From: CAKZNE01 sp964485405
GTDB lineage: Bacteria > Bacteroidota > Bacteroidia > Flavobacteriales > Schleiferiaceae
Direction: 5' to 3'
Assembly (NCBI GenBank): GCA_964485405.1
Contig: CAZAJG010000008.1
Location: 1-64,000 of the forward strand
DNA length: 64,000 nucleotides
In this document: in pieces, positions 9,145 through 18,046 of the stretch
How the letters are laid out: each line of letters starts with the position of its first letter
How positions within the stretch are numbered: the first letter of the stretch is position 1
Made by a program: the position numbers and the translations under genes
The notes under the pieces: generated by a model
Told to the model about the DNA's origin: nothing
The model's input: only the letters and a program-made list of their open reading frames with translations
The model's database searches: none

Positions 9145-11376
9145 ATGAAAAAGTTACTACTTACTTCTTTTTTTGCTGCTTTAGCAGCCGTGGGCTATGC
9201 CCAGTACCCAGTGGTTTCGGTTACCCAAATTAACCAACCTGTGGATCTTTCTGCCTGTAATGATACTTCCGTATATTACGGGGATACAGTAACCTTTGTA
9301 GCTACAGTAGTTACAGATGGAGGTCTTAGTGAGGTAGCATCTAGTTCCGTAATCGGTGGCAATCGTCCGTTTATCTTTTTAAGAGATTCTGCGGCTACGA
9401 GCACTACTCCGTACAACGGAATTGAAATGATGCCTATTTACGAAAACTCACAAGGTTCTTTTCAACCTGTTTCCGTTGCTACTCAGCTTATTGCTGGAGA
9501 CATCATCGAAGTAACGGGTATTGTTGGCTCTTTTGAGAGTTCAAACCAGATTACTACACTCGATGCAAATTCAATAACCATCGTTGGGTCTGAGTCTGCT
9601 CCTACCGCTAACGTTGTGCCTCTATCGGATTTCAATGATGCGAACCGTGTAAACCAAATCACTACAGGTGAGCCATGGGAAGGTGCTTTTGTAGAACTTC
9701 AAAATGTTACGGTAACCAGTGTTATACCATTCGGAAATGGTCGTATCAGTTTTGATGTATCCGATGCAAATGGCAATACTATGAACGTGAGTGATCGTTT
9801 CTTAGCACAAAGAACAAGCTCTCACCAAGTGGTGAACCCTAACTCTCCTGCAGGTGTTGGCGGTACCGGTAGTTTTGTTCCTCCTGTTCCCGGAACTTTT
9901 TACAATAGCTTAAGTGGTATTATTCGCCATAGTGCTAACGGATGTACTGGTGCTACCGGTAGAGGTTATGAAATAAACCCATTTGATGATACGCATTACA
10001 ATGTAGGTTTTGCTCCTCCATTCATTGATGAAGTAGAAAGAGATCCAGTAGTACCAAACGCACAACAAGATGTGGATATTACAGCTACTATTATTGATTC
10101 TGATGGAACTGTTGATACCGTTAGAATTGGATGGTCAACAGACCCTAACCTTTCCACTTCTGCTTTCCCTACCTTCCCAATGACTTTGGCAATTGGTTCA
10201 ACCGAAGAGTATGAGTTTACCATTCCACAACAAGCAAACGGAACTATTGTAAGATATTACATCTATTCTGTGGATAATCAAGGAAACAAATCAATATACC
10301 CATCCACTCCAGTTAGTCAGTCAGCGCCTAACTATGATTTTTACACCGTTCGTCAAGATGGTTTAACCATTAATGATGTACAGTTTAGCCTTACCGGTGG
10401 TGGAGACTCTCCTTATTTAGGAAGAGAAGTTACCGTTAAAGGTGTGGTAACCGCTTCCGCCCGTTCTTACGATTTAGGTTATGTATATATTCAGGATCCT
10501 AACTTTACAGAGTATGCCGGTGTAGCTTTAATTGGAAGTATCCAACTAGCAGATCTTTACAGAAACGAATGGGTAGAAGTTACTGGGGATGTTCAAGAAA
10601 GCTTTGGTTTTACTCAAATCGCAGTTTCTAACGTAACCCGTTTATATCAACACGATACCATTCAACCTACTAGTATTGATCCATCGGATAGTACAGCTTA
10701 CGCTAACGGAGAGTGGGAAAAATATGAAGGTATGCTTGTGAAATATGAGAACCCTGGTGGTGGAAAAATCTATATCACAGATGAAGATGCTGGTTTTGGT
10801 GATTACCGCGTAGCTACAGATGCTTCCTTTGGTAATGGCAAATCTTCAAGGGTATTAGCCGGAAGACAATCCAATACTTCTGCTTCTTCTCTTTGGGTAC
10901 AATTGGTTACCGATACGGTATACGAAACACAGGATGGTACAATGTTTTTAAGTGCCGTTACCACTTCGGATACGATGACTATGGATGCTATTGTTGGCCC
11001 TCTTTATTACGGATTCTCTAACTACAGAGTTCTTCCAAGAGCTAACGATGACATTATGGGCTTAAATGCTTCTTTGGATATGACGATTAATAGACCAAGC
11101 AACGTAAGCTTAGAAGAACTTCAGTCTTCTATTTCTGATGTTCAGGTGTATCCAAACCCTTCCAGCGATGTATTTACGGTAAGTTCAGAAACTGTTTCTG
11201 AGTTAAACGCAACTGTTTACGACCTTAATGGAAAAGTGTTGATCAATCGTTCAAACACAAATGGAGCACAGTTAAAAATAAATGCTTCTACCCTTCCAAA
11301 CGGTATTTACTTAATGCAAGTAGCCGACACAAAAGGAAACTTAATTAGCACCCACAAAGTAGTGGTAAGAAAATAA
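9145..11376 (+). CDS. secreted OB-fold/Ig-like multidomain protein with T9SS type A sorting domain
   Basis: A 743-residue exported protein with signal peptide to YAQYP. Two regions (about residues 30-190 and 410-500) have the strand pattern of OB-fold modules found in extracellular nucleases and DUF5689-like surface proteins (VTFVATVV...GDIIEVTGIVGSF; GREVTVKGVVTASA...WVEVTGDVQESFG). Between them is an Ig-like domain of the type IDSDGTVDTVRIGWS...NGTIVRYYIYSVDNQGN. The final 80 residues are a type A sorting domain (VQVYPNPSSDVF, YDLNGKVLI, LPNGIYLMQV). Codon choice looks biased toward GGT, GTT, GCT and AAC, suggesting high expression. A strong terminator follows directly. Function unknown; with the upstream nuclease-fold enzyme, polymer binding is a reasonable guess. 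Confidence 0.82.
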   Translation: MKKLLLTSFFAALAAVGYAQYPVVSVTQINQPVDLSACNDTSVYYGDTVTFVATVVTDGGLSEVASSSVIGGNRPFIFLRDSAATSTTPYNGIEMMPIYENSQGSFQPVSVATQLIAGDIIEVTGIVGSFESSNQITTLDANSITIVGSESAPTANVVPLSDFNDANRVNQITTGEPWEGAFVELQNVTVTSVIPFGNGRISFDVSDANGNTMNVSDRFLAQRTSSHQVVNPNSPAGVGGTGSFVPPVPGTFYNSLSGIIRHSANGCTGATGRGYEINPFDDTHYNVGFAPPFIDEVERDPVVPNAQQDVDITATIIDSDGTVDTVRIGWSTDPNLSTSAFPTFPMTLAIGSTEEYEFTIPQQANGTIVRYYIYSVDNQGNKSIYPSTPVSQSAPNYDFYTVRQDGLTINDVQFSLTGGGDSPYLGREVTVKGVVTASARSYDLGYVYIQDPNFTEYAGVALIGSIQLADLYRNEWVEVTGDVQESFGFTQIAVSNVTRLYQHDTIQPTSIDPSDSTAYANGEWEKYEGMLVKYENPGGGKIYITDEDAGFGDYRVATDASFGNGKSSRVLAGRQSNTSASSLWVQLVTDTVYETQDGTMFLSAVTTSDTMTMDAIVGPLYYGFSNYRVLPRANDDIMGLNASLDMTINRPSNVSLEELQSSISDVQVYPNPSSDVFTVSSETVSELNATVYDLNGKVLINRSNTNGAQLKINASTLPNGIYLMQVADTKGNLISTHKVVVRK

Positions 11377-11380
11377 ATGA

Positions 11381-11420
11381 ATGTCGGCCTCAGGGGTATC
11401 TCTGAGGCCGATATTTTTTA
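11381..11420 (+). terminator. strong intrinsic terminator inside the TonB locus
   Basis: A perfect 10-base stem (TCGGCCTCAG at 11384-11393 with CTGAGGCCGA at 11402-11411), extended by three weaker pairs, then a T run. It ends only about 14 bases before the TTG start of the next gene on the same strand. Confidence 0.9.
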
Positions 11421-11433
11421 AAATTCTCAAGCT

Positions 11434-12870
11434 TTGCAAAAATATCTTCCATTTTTATTAGCCCTTGTTTGGATTACCTCCTGCCGAAAAGGAGATCTTA
11501 AATCCAACCAAGCTCCTAACACACAGATTTCCGTCACAGAGATTAATCTTACAGGAGATGAACGCTTGAACTCTGAAGTGAGTTTAAGCTGGTTTGGCAC
11601 CGATCTTGACGGCTTTGTACAAGGCTTTGAAATATCATTGGATCAACAAAACTGGAATTACACCACATCAACAGATTCCACTTTTATTTTTGCTATAGAA
11701 CCTGGTCAAGACACTACAGACATTGACTTTTATGTAAGAGCAATAGATAACGAAGGACAAACGGATCAAACTCCTGCTTTTCTTCGAATACCTTTAAAAA
11801 ACACTCCTCCCGCTGCCAATATTGATGATACACGTGGACCAAAAGACACGGCCTTTTGCGCAGCTACTTTTTACTGGTCTGCATCAGACCCCGATGGGAA
11901 CGAAACCATTGAACAAGTTTTTATAAAATTTAATGAAGGAAGTTGGGTTGAAATCAGCCAAACCCAAAACCTAATCTCATTTTTAGTAGATACCGGAGTA
12001 AGCAATGGTTCCGCCACTGCCGAGATCTACTATGGCACTAGATTAAGTCCCGAAAGCTTCACCATTGATGGATTGATGGTGAACGGGAATAACAACTTAT
12101 TTGTTAAAAGCGTTGATATTGCAGGTGTAGAAAGCCCTGTAGATACATCTTCAAGCTTTTATCTTACCAACAAAACTCCAGGAGTAAACACACTTTGGAT
12201 TAATGGCCATGTAAACACCATTGCGCAAGAATACCGCAGCTTACTAGATGCCAACAATATTAACTACGATTTTTTAGACTACGGATCAAACATGGGTGCA
12301 AATCAACCCGTTTACTGGGATCCTACATTCCGTCTTATTTTAAACCTATACAGCAAAGCATTTATCAATGCTCCTTCTTCTTTATTTCCGAATACAGTAA
12401 CAGGCCAAAATGCCTCTTTACTCAACTATATAGGTTCAAGCATCCAGATCTTTCATGATAACGGAGGAAAAAGTTTAACCACTTGCTCCCTTGATCCTAC
12501 AGAAGATTTAACCAATATGTCTGGCCCCTTCCCATTAGAGGGAATTGTGGAATCCAACGGCTTCGTTCGTATCAGTAGAGACAGTTTGGTATTCTCTGTA
12601 AGTACTAATCCCCTATTTCCAGACATCCAACCGTCTTTTACACTACCCGGCATTGTTCCCATTATTAAGGCAGCCGATTCTGAAGATTTCTACCGAGCGC
12701 AACTTTCACCATTTAATGGATGGGAAGGAGATAACTTAGTGGCATCGGTAAGAAAGAATTCAAATAATAAAATTACCCAAGCCTTTTTCTCGGTAGAGTT
12801 GCACGATTACGATGCAAATATTTCAGACTTGGAATCATTAATTGGAGAGATATTGAATAATGAATTTTAA
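11434..12870 (+). CDS. surface lipoprotein with Ig-like repeats and a conserved C-terminal domain
   Basis: A 478-residue lipoprotein. The start is TTG at 11434: an in-frame stop lies at 11419-11421 and no other start codon gives the signal peptide FLLALVWITSC with its lipidation cysteine at about residue 17. Residues about 30-120 and 125-240 are Ig/fibronectin-like (SLSWFGTDLDGFVQGFEIS; FYWSASDPDGNETIEQVFI). The C-terminal 230 residues (TLWINGHVNTIAQEYRSLL...ILNLYSKAFI...FFSVELHDYDANISDL) form a separate domain whose strand-helix order recalls a class I amidotransferase-like fold, without a recognisable catalytic triad. It overlaps the TonB receptor start by 11 bases, so the two are translationally coupled and the lipoprotein may be a receptor accessory. 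Confidence 0.8.
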   Translation: MQKYLPFLLALVWITSCRKGDLKSNQAPNTQISVTEINLTGDERLNSEVSLSWFGTDLDGFVQGFEISLDQQNWNYTTSTDSTFIFAIEPGQDTTDIDFYVRAIDNEGQTDQTPAFLRIPLKNTPPAANIDDTRGPKDTAFCAATFYWSASDPDGNETIEQVFIKFNEGSWVEISQTQNLISFLVDTGVSNGSATAEIYYGTRLSPESFTIDGLMVNGNNNLFVKSVDIAGVESPVDTSSSFYLTNKTPGVNTLWINGHVNTIAQEYRSLLDANNINYDFLDYGSNMGANQPVYWDPTFRLILNLYSKAFINAPSSLFPNTVTGQNASLLNYIGSSIQIFHDNGGKSLTTCSLDPTEDLTNMSGPFPLEGIVESNGFVRISRDSLVFSVSTNPLFPDIQPSFTLPGIVPIIKAADSEDFYRAQLSPFNGWEGDNLVASVRKNSNNKITQAFFSVELHDYDANISDLESLIGEILNNEF

Positions 12871-15709
12871 AAGACTTCTTCAAACCCTTGTTGCACTTAT
12901 ATGCTTACCCTTTTATTCGGTACTAGCACAAGAGTCTGCAGCGAACTTAACTGGAACTATTACTGATGCAAGCAATGGTGAAGGATTAATAGGTGCCTCT
13001 ATCGTACTAGTAGGAACCTACAATGGAGGATCCGCAGATGTGAGTGGAAACTATGTGATCAATAAGATCAAACCCGGTGACTATCAGGTAAAAGTTCAAT
13101 TTATTGGGTATGAAACCAAAATTTTTAATGGTGTATCTTTTAAACCGGGTGAGACTAAAACACTTAACATTACGCTTCGCGAGCAAACAGAATCTCTAAA
13201 TGAAGTAACGGTTGTAGGTAAGCCTAGTCAAATTGACCTAGAGGATGCAACCTCTCAAGTAAGCATTAAACAGGAGGATATCGCTCAAATGAATGTGAGA
13301 GATGTTCAGGAAGTTCTAGAAATGCAAGCCGGTGTTGTGAAAACACAAGATGGTCTTCAAATTAGAGGAGCAAGAGTGTACGAAACCGAATACATTGTAG
13401 ATGGTATTAGTGCCCAAGATCCTTTGGCTGGAACAGGCTTTGGTGTAGAAGTATCCAGTAGCGCCATTTCAACCGTTGACTTAATTACAGGTGGTGCAGG
13501 AGCTGAATTTGGTGGTGGATCTTCTGGTGTGGTTAACACTAAGATCCGTGAAGGAAGCGATAAATTTGAAATTGCTGGAAGTTGGCAAAGAGACTTTTTG
13601 GTGAATAGTGATAACGCCACTTCTTTCAACACAGATCGTATGGAGATTTCCTTAGGAACTCCAATACCCGGAACGAATAATAAATTGACCGTTTTTACAA
13701 GTGCTAGTATCTACTTAACAGACGAATACTTTGGAGCTACCGCCAATCAATTAAATAGCTCACTCCTTCCTGAAAACTCAGAAATGTGGGCGCCACGCCA
13801 AACCAATTCCTGGACGCACACTTTAAAGGTTGCTTATAAAATTAAACCAGGTACTAAAATTACGCTCACCAATCAGCACTCTTTAAACATCAATCAGAAC
13901 ACACGAACGCTGCAAATCGTAGGTTTTGATGCGATTCTTACGCCAGGGTTTCAATACATCCGAAGCAACAATTTAGATAATGCTACAACCTACACACACC
14001 ACTCCAACTTAACGGCTTTAAACCTAAACCACCTCATCAATAAAAATTGGGGTCTGTCATTCTCATTAGGTCGATTGTTCACCAATTTAAGAGCAGATGC
14101 TAATGGTCGTCCTTTTAGAACAGAAACGGTAGATCAGATTTTAGATGAAGATTTCATCACTACCTATCCAATTGAAATTTTTGATGCTGCTAGTCAGTTA
14201 GGGATTCTTTTTTCTCTTCCAGGAGATGGTCTTTACAACAATGGTGGAATTTCTTCCGTATGGCACGATCATTACGCAGAAGAGTATACCGTTAATGCTA
14301 AAGCCACCTACATTCCTAGTAAGGTACACGAATTGAGTTTTGGTATTCAAAACAAGTTTAAAGAGTATCAATGGGCAGATGTTACACGTCCATGGGTAGG
14401 TGCTCCAATTCAAATCAGCGAAACAGAATCTACGCCCTCTATTAGCATCGGTTCGAGCAATGACATTTGGTCTGTTAACCCAATTGAAGGAGGCCTTTTC
14501 TTCCAAGACAAAATCACCTACAAAGGAATTATTGCCACGCTAGGTGCCCGTTTAAACTATTGGGCTCCAGGAAAATTTGCCGATGATGCTGTAGAAAACC
14601 CAGAAGCACCTGTAATTGATCAAATTAGAGAAGATTATAACAACAAAACCTTTGGCCTTTTTGGATTAAGATGGAAAGCCAGGGTACTTCCTAAAATCAA
14701 CGTTTCCTTTCCAGTAACGGAGAATAATGTTTTATACTTTAACTATGGTCATAGCATGCGTTTGCCACATCCTAGGTTTATGTATGCCGGTTTAGATCCC
14801 GTTTTCCAAGACCGCTCCTTCCTCTCCAGCTTAGGAAATCCAGATCTTGATCCGGAAGTAAATGTTTCTTACGAAGTTGGTCTTAAATCGAAAGTAACGA
14901 AAGACTTAGCGGTCACTTTCACAGCCTACAACAACAACCGATTTGACTACATCGTTTCCCGTAGTGCTTTGGTAAATGATCAAACTGGAAGACCCGTTAC
15001 CAAAACACTCTTTATCAATCAAGATTATGCCAAGATTTACGGAGTTGAGCTAGGAATCAACTACCGGATTGGAAAATACTTTAAGAGCTTTTCTAACATC
15101 GCTTATCAAGTAGCGCGAGGCAAATCCAACTCCGCTCGAGAATCCTCTCTTCAGATCGAACAAAACGGTGAAGTTTCTCTTACCACAGAGCAATTCTTAG
15201 CCTTTGACCGTCCTTGGAATATTAACCTAGGTTTAATCTTTGTACCGGATAGTACATTGCCTATTTTAGGTCTTGACCTGACTGGGTTTAGCGCATTCCT
15301 TTCTTATAGATTTACCTCTGGTTTTCGTTATACTCCACAAGAACAAAATGGTGTAAACGATCTGGGAAGACCGAACTATGAAATTCAGAACGATAGATTT
15401 TTAGAAGAGACTGCTGATCCATGGCACAACTTTGACTTAAAAATGTCCTACAACATACCCCTAGGTTTAAAAGGAGGTAAAGGCATTTCTTTAAGCATGG
15501 AAATCAGAAACCTACTCGATGCTCGAAACGCCCAAATCATTAACCCGATTACCGGCAGAGCTTATGAATATGGAGACGATGTTCCAAACACATGGAGAGA
15601 TCCTCGACCAGAATTTAATGGCCCTCAAGAAACCGGTGTTGATCCAAGAAACCCTGCGCGTTACTTGGCACCCCGACAAATTTTATATGGTATAGCTTTT
15701 AGGTTTTAA
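12860..15709 (+). CDS. TonB-dependent outer-membrane receptor with carboxypeptidase-regulatory-like N-terminal domain
   Basis: A 949-residue TonB-dependent transporter. Signal peptide to VLAQE; residues about 28-110 are the carboxypeptidase D regulatory-like (CNA-B-like) domain typical of Bacteroidota receptors (LTGTITDASNGEGLIGASI, LNITLREQTE). Residues about 115-230 form the plug (DVQEVLEMQAGVV, LQIRGARVYETEYIVDG, GGAGAEFGGGSSGVVN), and the rest is the 22-strand barrel ending in an aromatic residue (ILYGIAFRF). No SusD-like gene accompanies it, unlike polysaccharide loci; instead it sits between a lipoprotein and a PorV-family barrel. Three bases separate it from the next gene. Substrate unknown. 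Confidence 0.92.
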   Translation: MNFKRLLQTLVALICLPFYSVLAQESAANLTGTITDASNGEGLIGASIVLVGTYNGGSADVSGNYVINKIKPGDYQVKVQFIGYETKIFNGVSFKPGETKTLNITLREQTESLNEVTVVGKPSQIDLEDATSQVSIKQEDIAQMNVRDVQEVLEMQAGVVKTQDGLQIRGARVYETEYIVDGISAQDPLAGTGFGVEVSSSAISTVDLITGGAGAEFGGGSSGVVNTKIREGSDKFEIAGSWQRDFLVNSDNATSFNTDRMEISLGTPIPGTNNKLTVFTSASIYLTDEYFGATANQLNSSLLPENSEMWAPRQTNSWTHTLKVAYKIKPGTKITLTNQHSLNINQNTRTLQIVGFDAILTPGFQYIRSNNLDNATTYTHHSNLTALNLNHLINKNWGLSFSLGRLFTNLRADANGRPFRTETVDQILDEDFITTYPIEIFDAASQLGILFSLPGDGLYNNGGISSVWHDHYAEEYTVNAKATYIPSKVHELSFGIQNKFKEYQWADVTRPWVGAPIQISETESTPSISIGSSNDIWSVNPIEGGLFFQDKITYKGIIATLGARLNYWAPGKFADDAVENPEAPVIDQIREDYNNKTFGLFGLRWKARVLPKINVSFPVTENNVLYFNYGHSMRLPHPRFMYAGLDPVFQDRSFLSSLGNPDLDPEVNVSYEVGLKSKVTKDLAVTFTAYNNNRFDYIVSRSALVNDQTGRPVTKTLFINQDYAKIYGVELGINYRIGKYFKSFSNIAYQVARGKSNSARESSLQIEQNGEVSLTTEQFLAFDRPWNINLGLIFVPDSTLPILGLDLTGFSAFLSYRFTSGFRYTPQEQNGVNDLGRPNYEIQNDRFLEETADPWHNFDLKMSYNIPLGLKGGKGISLSMEIRNLLDARNAQIINPITGRAYEYGDDVPNTWRDPRPEFNGPQETGVDPRNPARYLAPRQILYGIAFRF

Positions 15710-15712
15710 CAT

Positions 15713-16729
15713 ATGCTTAGAAAACTACACATTACAATACTAGCAGGTCTTTTTACAATTGGCCTAAATGCTCAGGTTCTTCCGAATTTTGGAGGTGAAA
15801 GAGCTGGACTTTCCTCTTTGAGTTTTCTCAAAAATGATCTTAACCCTCGATCCTCAGGTATGGGGGGAGCAAGCGTGGCTTTAAGTGGAGATGGTTATTC
15901 CGCGCTTACCAACCCTGCTGCACTATCCGATTTAGAAAGCAACACCTATGCCCTTACTCATATGTTTTTGGGAGGTGGCATTAATCAATCCTTTGTTTCT
16001 GCTGCTTTTCCTTTAAAAGACAAAGTGAGTAATCTAGCGTTTAGTATAAATGCCCTGAACTCTGGAGAAATGGAAGAGCGCACAGAATTTCAACCCAACG
16101 GAACAGGTCGTCAAATCTTTGTTTCGAATATGGCTTTTGGAGCAACTTATGCACGTCAACTATCCGCGCTTTTTAGCGCAGGTGTATCGGTAAAATATAT
16201 TTACGAAGGTATTGCCAACTTCAGCAACCATAGTGCTACAGTTGATGTTTCCTTTTTGTACAAAACCGATTATAAAGACTTGAAATTTGCCGTAATGGTT
16301 CAGAATTTTGGTGGCAATTCTTCGCTATCAAATACAGATCAAGATATACCCGTAGTTTTTAATCGATCTACAGGCATTAACCTTGAAGCGAATACGGTTC
16401 CCACCGTTTTTAGTTTAGGACTATCCTTTAAACCTCTAAAGCAGGAATTTCAAAGTATTACTACCGCCATCCAATTAAACCATCCCAACGATAATGCGGA
16501 GAACATTAGATTGGGTTTAGAGTATGAGGTAAGAGAAATCTTTTATGCCCGTGGTGGATATAAGATTAGTGTAGAAGGACAGAGCTGGCCTACCTTTGGG
16601 CTTGGTTTACGCTCTAGACTTGGAGGGCACCCATTTAACATCGACTACTCCATTAATCCAACAGATTATTTGGGTTTTCAACACAGCATAGGCTTACACG
16701 TTAGAATTAATAACGATACAGGGCGATGA
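15713..16729 (+). CDS. PorV/PorQ family outer-membrane protein
   Basis: A 338-residue barrel of the FadL-like PorV/PorQ family. After the signal peptide (LNAQVL) comes the family signature NPRSSGMGGASVALSGDGYSALTNPAALS at about residues 43-72, then alternating amphipathic strands and a typical end (YLGFQHSIGLHVRI). In T9SS, PorV shuttles substrates from the secretion pore to the sortase PorU, and PorQ anchors PorZ. This copy is not next to any T9SS core gene but lies in a locus with three putative T9SS cargos, so a locus-specific chaperone role is possible (inference). It overlaps the following gene by 4 bases (ATGA). Confidence 0.85.
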   Translation: MLRKLHITILAGLFTIGLNAQVLPNFGGERAGLSSLSFLKNDLNPRSSGMGGASVALSGDGYSALTNPAALSDLESNTYALTHMFLGGGINQSFVSAAFPLKDKVSNLAFSINALNSGEMEERTEFQPNGTGRQIFVSNMAFGATYARQLSALFSAGVSVKYIYEGIANFSNHSATVDVSFLYKTDYKDLKFAVMVQNFGGNSSLSNTDQDIPVVFNRSTGINLEANTVPTVFSLGLSFKPLKQEFQSITTAIQLNHPNDNAENIRLGLEYEVREIFYARGGYKISVEGQSWPTFGLGLRSRLGGHPFNIDYSINPTDYLGFQHSIGLHVRINNDTGR

Positions 16730-17943
16730 AGAAAATAGTAAACATCCTTTCACTAGCAGTTATCATATTAGCCACATCCGCTTGTGAAAATTACTTTGGC
16801 GACAAAACAGATTTAGGTTTTATCGATATCCCTATTGCGGATGCCAGGCAAGTAGCTTATGTGCCTATTCAGCCAGCTCTAACTAGCTTTAACAGACCCG
16901 TTGATATTTGCATTGGTTTTGATGAGTTGATTTACATCGTAGATGAAACTACGGAAGAGGTAATATGCATTGATGAATCTGGCCGAGAGCTCGGAAGATT
17001 AGGCATACCTGGGGCCAAAACCGTGGTACAGGATAGACGTTTTGATCTACTCGTTATTGGTGACATGGATACCATTATAAACTCAGAGACCATATCCTTT
17101 ACAGCAATCTATAGAGTAAGAATGTTAAATAACGATGGTTACAACATCAATACAGCTACCATTGTAAATAAGGTGGTACATCCTTTTTACGAAAAATCAA
17201 GTTTTTCTACTTCCGATAAACAAGTGGAATTTAACCGGATTGGTATTGTGGCTAATAACTTTGATCCAGATCGAAACAACCAGTATTATGTGAGCCGATC
17301 AGGTCCTTCTTCCAACTCACTAAATCCAGATGATGCCGTAATTTGGTTTGACAATACGGATCAACTCATCTCCAACGTTGCTGTAAACACGTCTAGCGGG
17401 CTTTTTAGAGATTATTTTGAAGATCCTTTCGGTCTAACCACCCTGTCTCAACCTCCACAGTTTACGGCAGTCAACAGTAACGATTTCTTATATGCTTCCC
17501 TAAACCCTGATAATGCCTTAAAAGTTCAATACATAGAGTTTCAGGAAGGCGAGTTTGGAGCAGATTATCGCCCGCGTATTCTTGAATCCGGTGGCGACAC
17601 CTCTCGCGCAAATGGTTTTATAAACAGTCCAGGAAAATTTGTACAACCTGTAGACGTTACCGTTTCCGGTGATGGTACCAACTTTATTTTTGTGGCCGAT
17701 ATTGGAACGGATTCTGTTTATCAGTTTACGGCAACCGGACTGGAAGGGGTTTTACCTCCTCCAGCAACAGGAATAAACAAATATCAACAAACTAGTTTTG
17801 GCGGTCTGAGTGATCCAAATTCTCCAGAGTTAACCAAGTTTAACGACCCTATGGCAGTAGCCTACTTTAATGAAATACTCTATGTAGCGGACGCGGGGAA
17901 CGGTAGAATTTTACGTTTTAAACTAACGACTGACTTTGACTAG
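16726..17943 (+). CDS. NHL-repeat beta-propeller lipoprotein
   Basis: A 405-residue lipoprotein (LAVIILATSAC, lipidation Cys at about 20). Several blade-like repeats are visible: FNRPVDICIGFDELIYIVDETTEEVICID, KFVQPVDVTVSGDG...IFVADIGTDSVYQFTATG, and KFNDPMAVAYFNEILYVADAGNGRILRF. These match the NHL consensus (P..va.d..g..yVaD..n.ri..f), giving a six-bladed-type propeller used for protein or ligand binding. It is the last gene of the TonB locus, coupled by a 4-base overlap to the PorV-family gene. A periplasmic or surface binding partner of the receptor is the likeliest role. Confidence 0.85.
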   Translation: MKKIVNILSLAVIILATSACENYFGDKTDLGFIDIPIADARQVAYVPIQPALTSFNRPVDICIGFDELIYIVDETTEEVICIDESGRELGRLGIPGAKTVVQDRRFDLLVIGDMDTIINSETISFTAIYRVRMLNNDGYNINTATIVNKVVHPFYEKSSFSTSDKQVEFNRIGIVANNFDPDRNNQYYVSRSGPSSNSLNPDDAVIWFDNTDQLISNVAVNTSSGLFRDYFEDPFGLTTLSQPPQFTAVNSNDFLYASLNPDNALKVQYIEFQEGEFGADYRPRILESGGDTSRANGFINSPGKFVQPVDVTVSGDGTNFIFVADIGTDSVYQFTATGLEGVLPPPATGINKYQQTSFGGLSDPNSPELTKFNDPMAVAYFNEILYVADAGNGRILRFKLTTDFD

Positions 17944-18003
17944 TTTCCGTTAATTAGCTGCATCACCTCCCTAAATAAGTTGTACCAGCGATTTAAAGTG
18001 CCC

Positions 18004-18036
18004 TTTGCTTTTATGGTATGGTTTTGTCTATATTTG
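18004..18036 (+). promoter_or_regulatory. complete Bacteroidota promoter (TTTG - 21 - TATATTTG)
   Basis: TTTG at 18004-18007 and TATATTTG at 18029-18036, separated by 21 bases. It lies 10 bases before the ATG at 18047, so the leader is almost absent, and it overlaps the upstream TTG/ATG codons that could otherwise be taken as starts. Confidence 0.65.
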
Positions 18037-18046
18037 TTATCAAGGA

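Noticed and set aside
5632..17943. Polysaccharide utilisation locus
   Set aside because: There is a TonB receptor but no SusD, no glycoside hydrolase, no carbohydrate-binding module and no ECF or hybrid regulator.
18005..18046. Upstream TTG start for the type B sorting-domain protein
   Set aside because: It overlaps the -33 and -7 promoter elements and adds a non-signal-like stretch before a good signal peptide.
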